Below, piece by piece: positions 13,391 to 27,382 of a stretch of 64,000 nt of DNA. The stretch lies in assembly GCA_022113835.1 (NCBI GenBank), contig JAILWY010000010.1, positions 13,077,501 to 13,141,500 of the forward strand. Reading direction: 5' to 3'. Below the pieces are notes generated by a model. It searched no databases, was not told the DNA's origin, and saw only the letters and a program-made list of their open reading frames with translations. This DNA is from Atopsyche davidsoni. Its lineage: Eukaryota > Arthropoda > Insecta > Trichoptera > Hydrobiosidae. Within the stretch, counting starts at the first letter, position 1, and every line of letters begins with the position of its first letter. A program made the position numbers and the translations under genes.

Positions 13391-15200
13391 ACCTAACCTT
13401 TACTAATACTCTATACCAAAAGAAATTACAGAAAATTATCGGAATTTTATTTTCTTAATGAACCTTGTCAACGCTTAGTTCATATATTATTTGGTACAAA
13501 ATAACTTTATTTAAAATATAAAATATTCTTTATGGTTTATTGACATTCTTAAAAGAACCAGTGGAATATGAAAATGTTGCTTTGCACCATCTGTTTTTAA
13601 ATATTAAAATACTTATTATATTTAATGGTCTACTTTTATTGTAAATTATTATTTTTTTTAATATTTGATTTAGTTAGTACTATATAACCGATTCTAAATA
13701 AATTATCATTAAAAGAAATAGCAAACAACACGTTCATAAACATTTGAAAATAACGAACCTCTTGAGTAATTTGAATGGATCAATCAACAACAGGCCTAAA
13801 ATTGATTGTCGTGCTATTTTTTGTATGTAAGTACAGAAAATAATAAAATTAAATAATTTTTGAATTCAATTTAATGAAAAATAAATTGCTGCGCTCAATA
13901 GTAAGAGTCAAGATAAATAAACTATATTAGGTGATATTTGAAAAAAATGATGATTTTTTAATGATATTAGTAATTCTTTGATGGTGAGAGAGTTGCAATA
14001 CTATTAATATCCATATCACACAGATTATTTCGAACGAATGTTATACTTTGTTTAAACCACCAAAAGATTGAAGACCACCAATAAAAGAGACCTCAGTTTA
14101 AAGGATCGCTAACACAAAAATGCAGTAAATTTACGCAAGAAAAGTATTCGATTGTTTTAGTAAATAAATATAATGTGATTATTACGTTCTTATAAGACTG
14201 CACGATTTATAAACGGGTGCAAATTAAATAAATGTGTTCGGAGATTTTGGCAGCCGTTATTATTAAATTAACTTATTTTTTTGGGTATTTTGTTGCGTAA
14301 TACTGTAAAATATTTACGTTTTGATATTGGTATTGAGGCCGTTATTAGTGATTAAAAAAAACATGAATTGCTGATTGATGGCTTGTGACTTTTTAAATCT
14401 CCTTAAATGGTTCTAGTAGCAAAACCTAAACGTGGAAAGATTTAAAGTAAAGTAAAGCTCAACACCCAAGAATGTAATTAATCTGGGTACATATAAATTT
14501 TTATTTGATGATTTTTGGCCTAAATAATTTTAACAAATCAAACAGATAGAAAAACGAGCAAAGTTAATTATGTTCACAAATACACCTTAAAAGATTCTAC
14601 TGTTATGTTTTGAGAAATATAAAAATAAAAACAGTATATTTTTTCTTTTCAACTGCTTAACGTGTGACTTTCACAGCCCTGATTGGATTTTTTAAAAAGA
14701 ATAAAAGGTCTTTATCTCAGTGATAGCTTTAGTCCATAAAACAATAGTATTATAGTGTATACGTCGCGTTCGCTAACTTATCAGCGAGCTTATGAAGTCC
14801 CCCAGTTCGAGTCTGTTCGTGATGGCCTTTGTTACGTCGCCCCGCTAATTGGTTCTTACAATTTTTATATCCCGCCCCAACTTCAGATAATTTCCTTCTT
14901 AATAATTTTATCTCGCAAAGGAGGCAAAGACAAAAAAGATGTCCATAGAGTGTGAAAGACAATAAATTGGTTGTCTTATTTATGGCCTATTTCATTTTTA
15001 TTTAAAGAGCTTGCGCGACGTTTTAATGCCTCTTGACCGAATATAGTATGTTTGAATTATTTTGCGATTTAAAACCTGGTATTTTACTTTTAATGCAACA
15101 AATAGTTCATAAGTATATTTACTAATTATAAGTTTCTAATAATTATAAGATATATTGTATGAAAACGTTTTATAAAAAATTCTTAGTTCGTCTGATTATG
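13391..15200. other. gene desert
   Basis: AT-rich. A G+C-richer patch at 14755-14880 is open on both strands for about 66-70 codons but matches no family, and has a weak B-box-like CAGTTCGAGTCTG at 14803-14815 without the rest of a tRNA. Confidence 0.5.
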
Positions 15201-15201
15201 G

Positions 15202-15236
<35 letters not shown>

Positions 15237-15252
15237 CTGTATGTGTGTGTTT
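15201..15252. repeat. (TA)n(TG)n microsatellite
   Basis: TA repeats run into TG repeats (15202-15228, then GTGTGTGTCTGTATGTGTGTGT). Confidence 0.95.
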
Positions 15253-18200
15253 ATCAAAAATCTATTGTTAAATCCAAAGCTTTGTGTATTTTTTTTATGA
15301 GATACATAATCGGTAAAGAAATCACACAAACAACTATCTCACAAACAAACCATATTATTTAACACACAGATATCTTTGCATATATTACCATAACAGAAAA
15401 GATGAAACCGCATTAAAACCTTGAGCATTGTTAGGTAGGCTAAAGAATCAGAGTAAAGAAAGCACAGTGACATAATGGAGAACCTTACATCTATCAGTGT
15501 GATGACGGGTAGATTCATAAGCAATAAAAAGAATATATATATTTTTTTATTTTGGTAAACATCTAACGCATTAAATTTATTTTTAAAACGAGCAAAAACT
15601 ACTGACCAAACTTACGTACACATATTTAATGCTAAAAGTCATTCCACATTAAAGTTTTATTTACCAGTATTGTTTTTTTGATTAAAAGCTTACGATATCA
15701 ACAAACTATCAATAATCATTAGTTTTTAAAAAAAATTCTCTTGAAAAACATGTTAAATTTCTTAATCACATAAAAAGTCTTGTTTCGTTACAGTATAATT
15801 AAAATTATTATTTAAGTTTTTGTTTTCAATCTAAAGTTCCGTCGACAATGAACACTAAAAGAAGTATTTATCATGCATTTTTACTCAACAATGAGAAAAA
15901 TACAAAAGATATTCAAATTCGATCTACATTATAAGATAATTACTTTTCTACTTTCTCATAAAGAAAACAAATTGACAGATTTCAGCTATATCAATAGGGG
16001 TCTATAATTTAAATATTATCAATCTGACCTCAATAATTTCTCTCTCTGAAGCATCCATTCTAAAATCAATTTGAATTGATTTATATCCGTTCGAGGGTTG
16101 ATTTTTATTATGAGGGCGAAAGCCAACAAAGACAGAGGGTGGCGGGTGAGAAATTCTTCTGTTCTCTTTTATTTTTAATAAAGACGAGGCATATCTGTAA
16201 TTGAATTGATTTTCAATATTTTCCGAAAATATTTTCGCCTTTATTAAGTGTGGAGTTTTTTTAAATTTACTTTCTCTTTGTAAAGACTGTCCGTTTCAGG
16301 CGGTGCAAGGTAATTTAAGAAACCTTTGCCGACAAACAAACTTAATATTAAATATTTTTGAAGTAACTTTATAAGTATGAAATAAAAAAATACAATAATG
16401 CAATCATGTATGCTGATATTAAATAATGCAAAATGTTGAACGGGAAATTTTATGCATGATAAAGTCTAATTTGAATTGTAAATGTCGGTTATTAAATTTT
16501 AATTGACTTCTTTTTTGGAAAAATACTAAAGGTAGATGGAATGTTTGATTATCAATAAAGAGCTGATTTTAAAAGTGTGTGGTTGAGCTATCTTTTCAGA
16601 AGTTGACAGATGGTGCTAGCCGAGACCCGAAACCGAGGAAGCACGTGATTTGATTAAAAAAAGCGCGAGCTCGCCGGATACAAAATTGTAACCGCAGGAG
16701 TTGCACTACTTCCATTTTTTTATATATTGTAAAATAATGTTAAAATCTCTAATCTGATATTCGAATTTGACTTTCTTAATGAACATATGTCTGTCTTGAG
16801 CAAGTTTTACCAATTCGGCAGTATGTTCTTATGGTTTTTTATCATCGTCAGAGGTTCTCCTTTTTTGCGCATTTTGAGAAACAATTTCTTGTTTGAGACG
16901 TGGTCTATCCGTGGTATTTAAAGGATTCTCTTTTATAATAAAACCACATTTTGAAATATCTATATTACACAAAATCAAGGGAAAAACAATAAAACTTGGT
17001 AAAAAGACTATGTATTTAAAAATACTATAAACTATATCTGCAAATAAATATTTTTTTGTTTAATAATTTTTATAACTTTTGTATAATGTATAGTTTCTAT
17101 AAAAATAATTTATTGAATAAAATTTTAATTCCAAATTGAAATTGAAAAGCGGAATGTTGAATATGGAATCAGTCAGGTAACAATCAGACTTACTCACACC
17201 TATACAATGCAAACTCCAATAATTCTGGAATCAGAGTGTAATCTCCGATGGAAATGACTGCAGGAGCGTAAGCTACAATTCAATTGTTTAGGGTACGAGG
17301 GTTCACTCTATTAGAGAATAATTGTTAGAACAACGTTTCCTTATAAATATGGTGGGGCTTATTTATAAATGAATACATGTTTTTATAAAGCACATCATTA
17401 TATGATATAAGATCAAATCACAAAGTATTTTTCTTAAAGTATAAGATTTAAAAAAATAGTATTTCTCCCCATAAACATACTTGCGTTGAAAACTAGTATT
17501 TCTTAAAACTAGTACAAATACTATTATTTTTGCTTATATAAATTTTGTGTTATTTCATTAATTAGAAATATTAATTTTAATCTATTCTTTTAATACTGAA
17601 ATATTGAGTTATTATTTATCGTTCGTTCATTTTCCATCTTTTATAATTTTTGGCAATCAAAATAAATCAGTTCCTATCGTTTTATATTTATAAATATATA
17701 TATTTCCCCTGCTTCAACGTATTAGGAATTTGATTTCAATGAAAAAATAAATGTTAAAAAGATAATGTACTTTATTCAAACAAAAATAATAAAACAAACA
17801 TATCTCATTTCAGGGACCTAATTTATTCGTAAGAACATCCGGCATTGTCAGTACAATCCTTTCCAACAGATTCTGACAACAATAGAATGATCTAAAAAGG
17901 TTTTGTTTCTATTGTGTTCGTTTGTCTCCTATGTATACGGATTTTTATTTATTACGTTTTAATCCCATTTGTTGTGAAAAAAATAAAAATTCGTTATATT
18001 TTTAATATTAATAATAATAAATTACATTTTGTGATAATATCATTGTTATATGCAAGATTTATTACATTCATAATATGAAGATCGTGCTCCAGGACACTGT
18101 GGGATATTAATATTAAAATGATATAAAAAGTAGAATTAAATATAGTTTCTTAACAAAAACAACATAAAAACATATGTTCAATAGATAATAATATTATAAT

Positions 18201-18330
18201 AATGTCACGAATACATTATTGTAATATTTGTACACGAAGTTAACAAGTCAAAAACTTAACTGGCTTGGTCTTTTCTGTATTAAGAGCTTTGAAATCTCAT
18301 TATAACCAAACTTATTTTGTTGGCCAATTT
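15253..18330. other. gene desert
   Basis: No gene recognised. A G+C-richer patch at 16595-16690 holds GACAGATGGTGCTAG (16606-16620), similar to the insect CTCF core, and an E-box CACGTG at 16642-16647. The rest is AT-rich without clear structure. Confidence 0.5.
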
Positions 18331-18332
18331 AC

Positions 18333-18409
<77 letters not shown>
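18331..18409. repeat. (AT)n microsatellite
   Basis: About 78 bp of alternating A/T with one ACATAT interruption. Confidence 0.96.
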
Positions 18410-18411
<2 letters not shown>

Positions 18412-18840
18412 TTAAGATATAGTGACACAAAACACCTTATATTAATTATTATAAAAAATTACCTCATGTGAAGTCAACAGCTTATGCCAATGTAGATATA
18501 TGCGATGTAATAAAAAAATACTGCACGTACCTATATTAAATGTGTTCAATACCTTTTGATCAGCTGGGCACCTTGTGGCATAGGGGGTTCTTTGCTTCAC
18601 CCTCTGTGTGTTTCAGAATCCCATTTCCGATTTCTTTTGTGCCGGCAATTGCATTGGGGGGAAATGGGGTCGAGAGAGGTTTCCCCATACAACCTTTTGT
18701 TTGACTGAAAAAAAAATAGTTACTCCTGCATCATTTTTTTCATTGCAAACTGAAAGATATATACTATTCGCACAATGCGAGCTGCTTACTATAATGAGTA
18801 GAAACCCTTAAGTCTATCGACAGTATAGTCTAGAATATAA
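18410..18840. other. AT-rich spacer with a small G+C-richer patch
   Basis: Mixed sequence; 18560-18690 is moderately G+C-richer (GGGGGGAAATGGGG). No gene recognised. Confidence 0.5.
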
Positions 18841-18849
18841 ATATATATT

Positions 18850-18892
<43 letters not shown>
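18841..18892. repeat. (AT)n(GT)n microsatellite
   Basis: Alternating AT passes into about 11 GT units. Confidence 0.96.
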
Positions 18893-20389
18893 AAGTGACT
18901 CGGGTTATTGTGCGGTTATATAAATAATAAATAACCAAAATAATGTTAAGAACATTTAATTACGTCTGCTTATATTATGTTCAATGTGAATAACAAAATA
19001 ATAAATTTCATTTTATCGGTCGATGATTACAGCCGTGTAATGCTCTCGTTGTATTCAGCTCACATGATGATAATTCCCTTTAAAAACTCCACCCGAAGAA
19101 CGAGTTTTTGTTTGAATAATTTATATATAAACTCGCAGATTACTCTTGGAGAACGTTGCAAACAACGCAAAACAAATAGGTCGCAACCTTGTACGTGCGT
19201 ACAATAAACAGTTTAATCAGCCAAAACTTTTAACGCAGAATTATGGGATACTTTTTCCTTGTATTCTCTGTATACTTGGTCATATTTTACTGTAGCATAG
19301 GGAAACTCAGAAAAATGTAAAAAAAATCTACTTTAAATCCACTTTGTTGAAGAATTATTACATTGGATTATGACGACGATTATCCGGGTAAATCAAAGCC
19401 CTAACATTCCCCCATGGAAAAATTTTTGGTATATTAATTCAAATTATATTATTTTATTTTCACAAATAGGTTTTCATTAAAAAAAAAATTGATTATGATA
19501 TTTTTGATGCATAGGTTATATTATTGTTCTGAAAATTCTGCATGGATTATTTTTTATATTTTAAATAAAAAAAATTACAGAAAGCACGTGTTTTTTTGTT
19601 TTTTATTCAAATTTAATTATATTTATTCTCCATGATGTTGAATAATACTTTTATCAATAATACATGCAATTTCTTTAGGGTTTCATCTATTTTAATATAA
19701 TTATAAAACAATATTGTAATAATATACATAAAAACAATCCTTTCTCACAGCTTGCTCTTCCATAATGTGCCTATTTTTGCAATTTTCTTCTTTTTCCGTG
19801 CGATATAATACTAAAGATCGTGTCCAAAGCCTTTGTCTACTAAAGGGTAAAAAATATGAAAAGAGGCAGTTTTTTTTTCTGGAACACACTGTGCGGCATT
19901 CCTTTCTCTCAGCCTGAATTTATCGACAACGCAGATAAGTGTAGGATGTTTTGGGGCTTTCTTTTGCTAAAAAATATGTTAAAAAATTTAGCTATGGTTA
20001 AAACAATATTTTTACCATTACATTTTTGGTTTACGTAGAAAAAGTACTAATGCTTTGATAATTAAAACTTACTTCTTTGGCAGCAGATTTAAACGTTAAT
20101 TAGATCAACAAATCATTGATTTTTCATTTATTCAAATAATTTGGCACAGCATAGTATCCAAATCTATAATAATTAATTTGCACTTTAATTTTAAGAAAGT
20201 CAGAATTGAGTTTTTTAAATTGCGTCTCTGTAAGTCCCGGAAAATATTTTTTTTTCACGAAATTCTTAAATCATTTTTACAATATTCGCAATAAAAAGAC
20301 GCACACACAATAAAAAAATAATTCAATCCAAAAGCAACGCGTCATTTTTTTTAGCGCGTCACTGTTTTTACCAAAAGATATTGCAAAAC
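18893..20389. other. gene desert
   Basis: AT-rich; short frames only. A patch with slightly higher G+C at 19040-19205 is open for 76 codons but matches no known protein. Confidence 0.55.
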
Positions 20390-20640
20390 TTTCAAATTCG
20401 GGACAAAAACAAGAGAGCGAACTTAGAGCGAAAGAGAAATCGAGATATTTGAGATATATCAGCAGTCGGAGTCTTTATACAGAAATAAATAAGGGGGGAA
20501 GCATTCCCGCTTCAGGAATTGATTTATCATAGACGAAAATACTGTTTTATGTCTTTTTTATGCGATGGAATAGTTTATTATTGTCTGTGATCGAAGGTCA
20601 AGTGTCGAATAAACTCTGATATGAACTGTCGGAATTCTCC
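20390..20640. promoter_or_regulatory. G+C/purine-rich island
   Basis: A purine-rich run (AGAGCGAAAGAGAAATCGAG) is followed by mixed sequence of higher complexity than its surroundings. No reading frame. Candidate conserved non-coding element. Confidence 0.2.
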
Positions 20641-20854
20641 ATGGATTTGGAGCATTGGAAATTTGATTTTATTTGAATTTGAAATTGGTTTTTCTTCACG
20701 TAGAAAGGATACGAAATCGATTTTTTTATCCTTTTTGTGCAAGTGTACAATAAGTAGTGAGCGTTATTTTTATATATATTTTACTGGTCACATGTGAATA
20801 ATTATTATAAAAATTTGTTTTTTTATGGTTAAAACTAATGTTTTGTTAAATTAA

Positions 20855-20928
20855 AATAAATTTGTTAAAATGGTAATGCACCTGCCATGTAAGCGAGGGG
20901 ATGTGGGTTCGAATCCCGCACAAATCAC
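20855..20928 (+). pseudogene. tRNA-Thr(UGU)-like relic
   Basis: The 3' half is very tRNA-like. An anticodon arm at 20881-20897 has the 7-base loop CATGTAA (anticodon TGT) with four of five stem pairs, one of them G-T. It is followed by a T-arm GTGGG-TTCGAAT-CCCGC at 20904-20920 that holds a perfect B box, GGTTCGAATCC. The D region (GTTAAAATGGTAATGC) keeps the shape but has lost stem pairs, and the 7-base acceptor strands do not pair. It is a decayed tRNA gene or the head of a tRNA-derived SINE; no SINE body or poly-A tail is evident just downstream. Confidence 0.55.
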
Positions 20929-22599
20929 GTCGATATATTTTTCTAAGAGTTTCTTTAATCAATTTTCAATATTTAAAAAAAATGTTCTTAATCATTATCA
21001 ATCAATTAAACCTGTATAGGTAAAATCGTACTTCCTGTGAGATGGTCTTCACAAAAACCAATAATTAAAGTTAAAACTATGATATCTCGTGTTTTATAAA
21101 AATAACTTATTTGAATATCATTTTCATATTTTTATCAAAAATTATATTATTATCATTAAATAATAAATCTAAAAAATAAAAAAACCACTATTTCTTGTAG
21201 ACTGTAGTATAATAATATCTGAAACACACGTCCCTCCATTGTTTCCAACAAACCCACGAAGCTGGAATAAAAAGAGAAGTAGGTATAGATATTTGCTAAG
21301 GACGTGACCATCTCTGCCTTTTAAGAGGTCTGCGAACTTAGTATCACCCCCTGAGCAGCCAAATATAACCTAACCTAACCCAGCATAACTTTAACAACCT
21401 CTGTCACATAAATGTCTTTGCACCATGATATACTAATTTATACGCACCTCATTATAATATAAATCAAAACACTAAGATGAGTACATGTTATTCATGCTTT
21501 TTAAAAACTACATAATATTTAATTTAATTAATAAATTTATATTTCAAGTCACGCTAATTTATTTTAAAAAACCTTGTGAAAACCTAGAAATTATAAATGA
21601 GCGTTTGATTGAAACTAAGTATTTGGTGTCATTACTTAAAATATGCATGTAAATGCACAAAAATATTGTTCATATTTGTAATCACTCCAATGTTTATAAA
21701 AAAATACCTAAATAAATAAATTTCAAATTCTTTTTTTACATATATTTACTATCGACATCTAGCCAAACGACAGCCAAAGATTCCACTTCTAGATTTTTTT
21801 CATTTGGCAAAATAATACATTTCTTTTGGCAATTTTATTTAAATATAACCCCATTAATATTTAAAATAAGGAACGCTTGACGTAATTTATTTGTATTTAT
21901 TTATATGCAATGAATGACGTCCCGCTGGCCATAAAAATTACTAGCATGACTGTATATATTTGCATCCTAATTTACTCAAAATGGGTATTGGGGACAATGA
22001 TTCGATCCATCTCGCAGCGTTCCTCCAGAAAGAAGTTGTTTTTTACGGTTCTCTCCGCTGTAAAACTTTTATTTTTTCTATTTTATGAGTATGTTAGTAA
22101 ACCAATTCGGCCCTGGCTGTTTATGACGTTACATTTTTATGTGTTTTTTTTAGTATACAGTTGTTTTTCATAAATATATATTTTTTATATTGTTCGTGTA
22201 ACAATACTTTAAGAGGCTGTCATCGTTACGTAAGTTTGATACAAAAGAGAAGAAAAATGATTTTAATAACTTAATGTAAAGAAAAAATACACTCTTTATT
22301 TATAGTGTCTTTTAAAATGTATTATTTCAATGTTTTATTTAAGAAACACGGTTTTTATTTTATTCTATGTGTAAATTACAGTATCCATTGAACTTAATAG
22401 CTGAAATATATGCCTTGTATATTCATCAATATTCTGTATTTTTAGAATTCATTCAGTATTTTATCATCACCATTGTTTTGATAAAGGGACTGAAACAATT
22501 TTAAATTTTAATACTGAGCTATAAAATCAAAAAATGATAACCAGCGTTATGGTAAAAAGATATATATTCTCAACACAAAGTTTGGATAATTAGAGGAAA
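20929..22599. other. gene desert
   Basis: Contains three near-perfect telomere-type AACCT units at 21367-21381. An 87-codon frame at 21910-22173 has two hydrophobic stretches but matches no known family and is chance-sized. Confidence 0.55.
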
Positions 22600-22899
22600 G
22601 TGTTTTCGGGGCTGGTAGTCAGAGCTCGCATCAAATGCCGGCTATCCTAGTTAGACCTTCGAGGAATTTTAGTGCCTGACCTCTCTGGCTCTAGTATGTG
22701 TACTTTATATGCTTCCGAAGGCTCACCCCCTTTGTGTATCTGCCATGGAATACGGAGAATCCCATAGAAAGCCCATGAAAAAACGCTAAACTCGGCAATC
22801 GCCTCAAGAATCGCGTCTTATCATACTGAGCTGTGTACAGCTTCGAGAGGGCCACTTGGCCAGCTCTTTAAGTATTACTGCAAAGAAAAAATCTGTTGA
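22600..22899 (+). other. G+C-richer block with a long broken open frame
   Basis: Composition stands out from the AT-rich flanks. On the plus strand one frame is open from 22651 to a TAG at 22765-22767 (38 codons) and, after that single stop, from 22768 to a TGA at 22897-22899 (43 codons). The peptide has cysteine- and serine-rich stretches but I recognise no domain. It could be a remnant of a transposon or processed gene, or non-coding conserved sequence whose lower A+T simply reduces stop codons. Confidence 0.25.
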
Positions 22900-25800
22900 A
22901 GTACTCGACTACTGGAAATAATTTTTTAGTTTTTTAGCTCATACATGTTTTTTTTTTGATTTGGCAGCAAGGAGTATTATTTTCTACAAGAAATTAGTGT
23001 ATTTTAAAAACATAATTCTCAAATGTGTGGAAATAGACGTTTGCATAGTAAATTAATTTAATATTTCTGCATATATTTGAAATTTAAATGTATTTTACTC
23101 AAAGCACTAATTTAGTCAATGAAGATATAATATTCTATTATTTAAAAAAAATCTTATTTCCTTACCATATTTATAAAAAATGTTTTGTAATTATACTAAA
23201 CCGACTGTATAAAAAAAATATTAAATTTATAGTATACGTTTATTATTAATATTATACAGTTGCTTTTCTATTTTCACAGATACATTTATGAGATTTTTCC
23301 TGAGAACCCACAGAGTGTTCCTTACACTAAACATTTATACAGCATGTACCCATAGTGCTGTTATTCTGGAGTCCATCTGGCTTTCATGTTTATTTTGCCT
23401 TTTCGTATTTATATGACTTGGTCGAATTTCTGCCCCCATGCGGGGTAACGGATACCCATGTTACCGCACAAAGAAAACTCACGCGGACATGCACTCTAGC
23501 GCACTTGTATAGAAATGTGTGTCAATTTTTTTTATACTGAACATCAAATCGTACGTTTTCATGTTATGATATCTTCACTTTTGTTTCACTTACAATTTGT
23601 TTATCCGTTTATTCAAAAGTCAGTTATAAAATTATAAACAGCCGATACTTTTCAATATTCAGTTATTATAAAAAACTGATAAATTACAAATTGATTCTTG
23701 ACTTCAGCTGAAAATTTACCAGTATAATTATATTACGTAGTTTTTGATTACGTTTAAAAATTACTTCAATTTATCATTTTTACTGAGAAACGTATAAGGG
23801 AGGCTATGTTCAAAATTACTACTCCACCGTTTTGTCTACTGACCACGTAGAATTCGGCATATATAAATATTAAATGATTGAAATATTGGCTACTTTGTGA
23901 AATAAAATATTTTTCAACATCTGTTTGATACATTATTACGAATAAAAAAAAATTAATCAGCTATAATAAAAAAAAACAATTGAAGCTTTTTTCCTTTGTG
24001 CCTGGGGAAATGAAGCGGCATTTAAAAAAGTCACTTACTTATAAAGGAGAGTTTTTGCAGGCAAAAGAAGAAGTCCTAAATAAAATATCATATACACACA
24101 GCTATGGCAGGTTTAATATTCCCCGCTTATGTGAAATTCGCTCCTCGGCCTTTTACCAGGGCAAGTCTTCTGTTTGAACGCGAGAGTGGAGCCGACTCTT
24201 TGGAACCGTACGGGCACGAGTCAGTCAAACCGTGGTTTAGAAAGATAAAAGGTTAAGCTATGCGACTGCGGGATTCTCAAGGACTAATTTAAAACATTGT
24301 TTAAAGTTATTTCAATATGACAAGCATCAAGGCTTTTTTTAAAGTATTGTCAAATTTTTCGTTTCCGCAATATCATATTTTTTCCAATCATGTAATAAGT
24401 ATTACTTTTTTATTATTTTATCTTTTCAATACATTATTTGCCATTTCCTATGGGTACGGGTGTTTGTACTAAAAATCTTAGTACTTATCTTAATACTTTT
24501 TCAAAAATCAAATCTTAATTTGAAAGTGAGCTTGTCTTAATAACTAAATTCGTCTTGCATTATCATGATAGATATATGTTTTTTTAAATTTTCATCATTT
24601 TTCAGTTTAAATTAACTTGCACCTGCGGATTCTACCTTACTTTTTATAATCAAATTAAAAGTCATAAAGACAAAATTTTGGATAGTAATAATGGAAATAA
24701 AAAAAGAATTCAATAAAACATTTAATTCTGTGATCATTTATATCAAAGTGAAAATCAGGCCTAAGATTTACCTATCCACCTATCTGATTAAATATTGCAC
24801 TTCTGGGTTCAGCTCCCATGAGGTAAGGATTGATTCAAGCCCAGCTTATTTTGAAATGTCGTGCAAGAATATCTCTGAATCAAATATTTAATATTAATTA
24901 GCGGGAGTAGCTGTGTCATTCACGGATGGCTCATATTTCAGATCTCAGGGGAAATATTTAAAGTGGGGGGCGGCCATTTGCGGTTTTGACGTTTCTGAGT
25001 TCATTCTCGCACTGTGAATCGAACTCATAAAAAAATTATTGTTCTGTATATTTAATCTTATTTCTTTATTTATGTATTTGATAACTTGTTATATTTTCAT
25101 CAGAAAAAACTGTTAAAATAATCTTAAAGAAATTTAAATTTACAACTGAAAATATATATGATATGATAAAAATGTAACGTATTACTTTTTGGTTGGAACC
25201 TGTATTTATTTTAATTATAATCTAGCGTATGCAACAATTTCAAAAAGACTTAGCATTAAAGTTTATCACATTTTTTTAAATTATTTTTGGAGTTATTTTT
25301 TGATTACAAAATAGCTATTTTCGTGACGAAAAACTTATTTTCGTGCTTAATCAATCATTTTTACTTGCTTACCGTTACTTTTTCATTAAATTGTTAATAC
25401 AATTGTAAATAACGACACACAAAATACGATTAATACATTAAACGTTATGAATTAAATGTCAGTATTCAAAACCTAATATCGTCTATTAAATATCCTTTTT
25501 ATTTTAAATGTATCTTACATTGCGGTTCTCAAAGAACCCATCATAAGATCTTGAAAAATGTCTCAGCGGAATTAAACCGCACTCTTCATTACTACACAGT
25601 CATTTTGGTACAAGTGTTGCGGTTACAATCAGTCTAATTTGACTTCCACTTCTCCCTCAGTTAGGCAAAATTTATCCAGACATTTTTGTGCCATCGCAGA
25701 TCCATTGAGCCTCGCCACCTCATCTTACCGTTACAAAGCTTTAAATTTATTTATTCAAATTATTTTATATTAATCTTAAAATGATTTCAAACAACTGACA

Positions 25801-26929
25801 ATAACTTTTCAAGCAACCCTGTTCTTAAATATTAAAATGGGTCGATAAAAAGTGCAGTTTTGAAAATTTCATGGTGCTTATAATAATTGGAAAAAGCCAT
25901 TTTTTACACAGCTTTGTACTTAACTAACAAACGGATATTTTCAAATTCGATCAGAGTTGATCCTTAGAAACTCTCATATAATATTTGAAATGAGCACTTT
26001 TTGATAATAGTCACCTTATTTTTTACGATAATTTGAACATTGAATAGCAATATTATTATCTTCGATATTTTTATTAGCTTTAGAAACCCAGGCCCTTGGT
26101 AATAAGGTTCTTATATTTTCAGTTCTGCCTGAAATAAACGAATTAAACAGAGACAATTTGGCTAATTATAAAGTGGGGTGGGATAATCGTAACGTAGGGG
26201 GGCGGCGGTAGCTTGAATTGTGGGCCGTGGTGCTACTTCATTAAACTGTATTGTTTACATATTTAAATAATTTAATTTAAAAGTTAATTTAAAAGATAAG
26301 ATTTGGCTTTGAATTTAAAAGATGTTGTTACTCATAAAGTGGATTTTGGAAATGTATAACTGACTGACATTTAAAACTCACGTCTAAATTATAGTTTATA
26401 AACTGCTGAATTTCAAGAACCTATTTTATATAATTAAGTTCAAACCATGTTTAATAATTTATTTCTGTTTTTTAAAGCTATAAATACGTGGCTGCGTATT
26501 TTTTAATATCACAATTCTAAAACTCTTTCTTCATAGAAATAGTCAAAAAGTACTTAGGTAACTAGGGTGGCTATGGTTATGAGCTTAATAAATATTTACT
26601 TTTTTAACTTTTCTTTATATATTAATACCAACAACTTGATATGCGTATGTACAATCATTTTTTGATTATTAAATTATAAAAATAACAATAAAATAAATAT
26701 TTTTCCACATTTTACTGGTGTCCGGTTTCGCCAACCTTTTACGTTGGCATTATCAAACTATGTTTAAAAATGCCAAAGTGGTAAGTATTTTATTTAAAAT
26801 ATTAAAATGGAATCCCACCAAGTACTCTCTGTTTAAAACATTGATTTGTATAATCTACTACATATAAACACTTTTTTATATAATGTCGGTTACGGTTTTC
26901 AAAGTACATAGCCTCACTATGCTACTGCA
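22900..26929. other. gene desert with G+C-richer patches
   Basis: G+C-richer patches lie at 23390-23510 (with GGTAAC and GTTACC in inverted order at 23444-23465), 24130-24260, 24900-25020, 25560-25740 and 26160-26235. GGGTTCAGCTCCC near 24807 looks like a T-arm, but no tRNA body precedes it. No gene recognised. Confidence 0.5.
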
Positions 26930-27190
26930 GCCCTTAAAACCCAAATCTGTTGTACGAATATGGCGCTTCACTGTATTCTGTATAGTCGTGATCGACTCGG
27001 TCAACTGTGTCTTTCACAGCAAGTACGCTAACATCAATTCCAAAGCATGGCCATGATGGTTAGGCTTAAAAGTCGATTGTTATGTTTTAATATTACAATT
27101 TAAAGTTGTAGAAGCCTAGCCACCCCTGCCTTACCGCAGATTGCCTACGGCTCTACGACCCTACACGTCCCTAGGCTCGGGGACTACGAC
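26930..27190. other. G+C-richer block, unclassified
   Basis: Two G+C-rich parts (26930-27060 and 27115-27195) are separated by AT-rich sequence. The second reads GCCTAGCCACCCCTGCC and then CGGCTCTACGACCC, unlike the surroundings. No reading frame or known repeat is recognised. Confidence 0.25.
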
Positions 27191-27332
27191 AGCTAATTTC
27201 GTTAATTGCTCACTAGGCACTGTTATTCAAACGCAGATTCGAACGTGTTTATGGTATGGGATACATTATACTGGGGAGATTACTTCCATGTACCTATAAT
27301 ACAGATTTTAACCACCTGTTTATGTTGTAGAT

Positions 27333-27382
27333 ATTATTATTACTACATAATATACCAGAGATTATTATTACTACATAATATA
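27333..27382. repeat. tandem duplication, 28-bp period
   Basis: A 22-bp unit at 27333-27354 (starting ATTATTATTACTACATAATA) recurs exactly at 27361-27382 after a 6-bp spacer. It is a short local duplication, probably replication slippage. Confidence 0.9.

Noticed and set aside
21910..22173. 87-codon frame with two hydrophobic stretches
   Set aside because: T-rich DNA encodes hydrophobic residues by default; no motif or splice signal supports a gene.
24790..24850. T-arm-like GGGTTCAGCTCCC
   Set aside because: No tRNA body on either strand.
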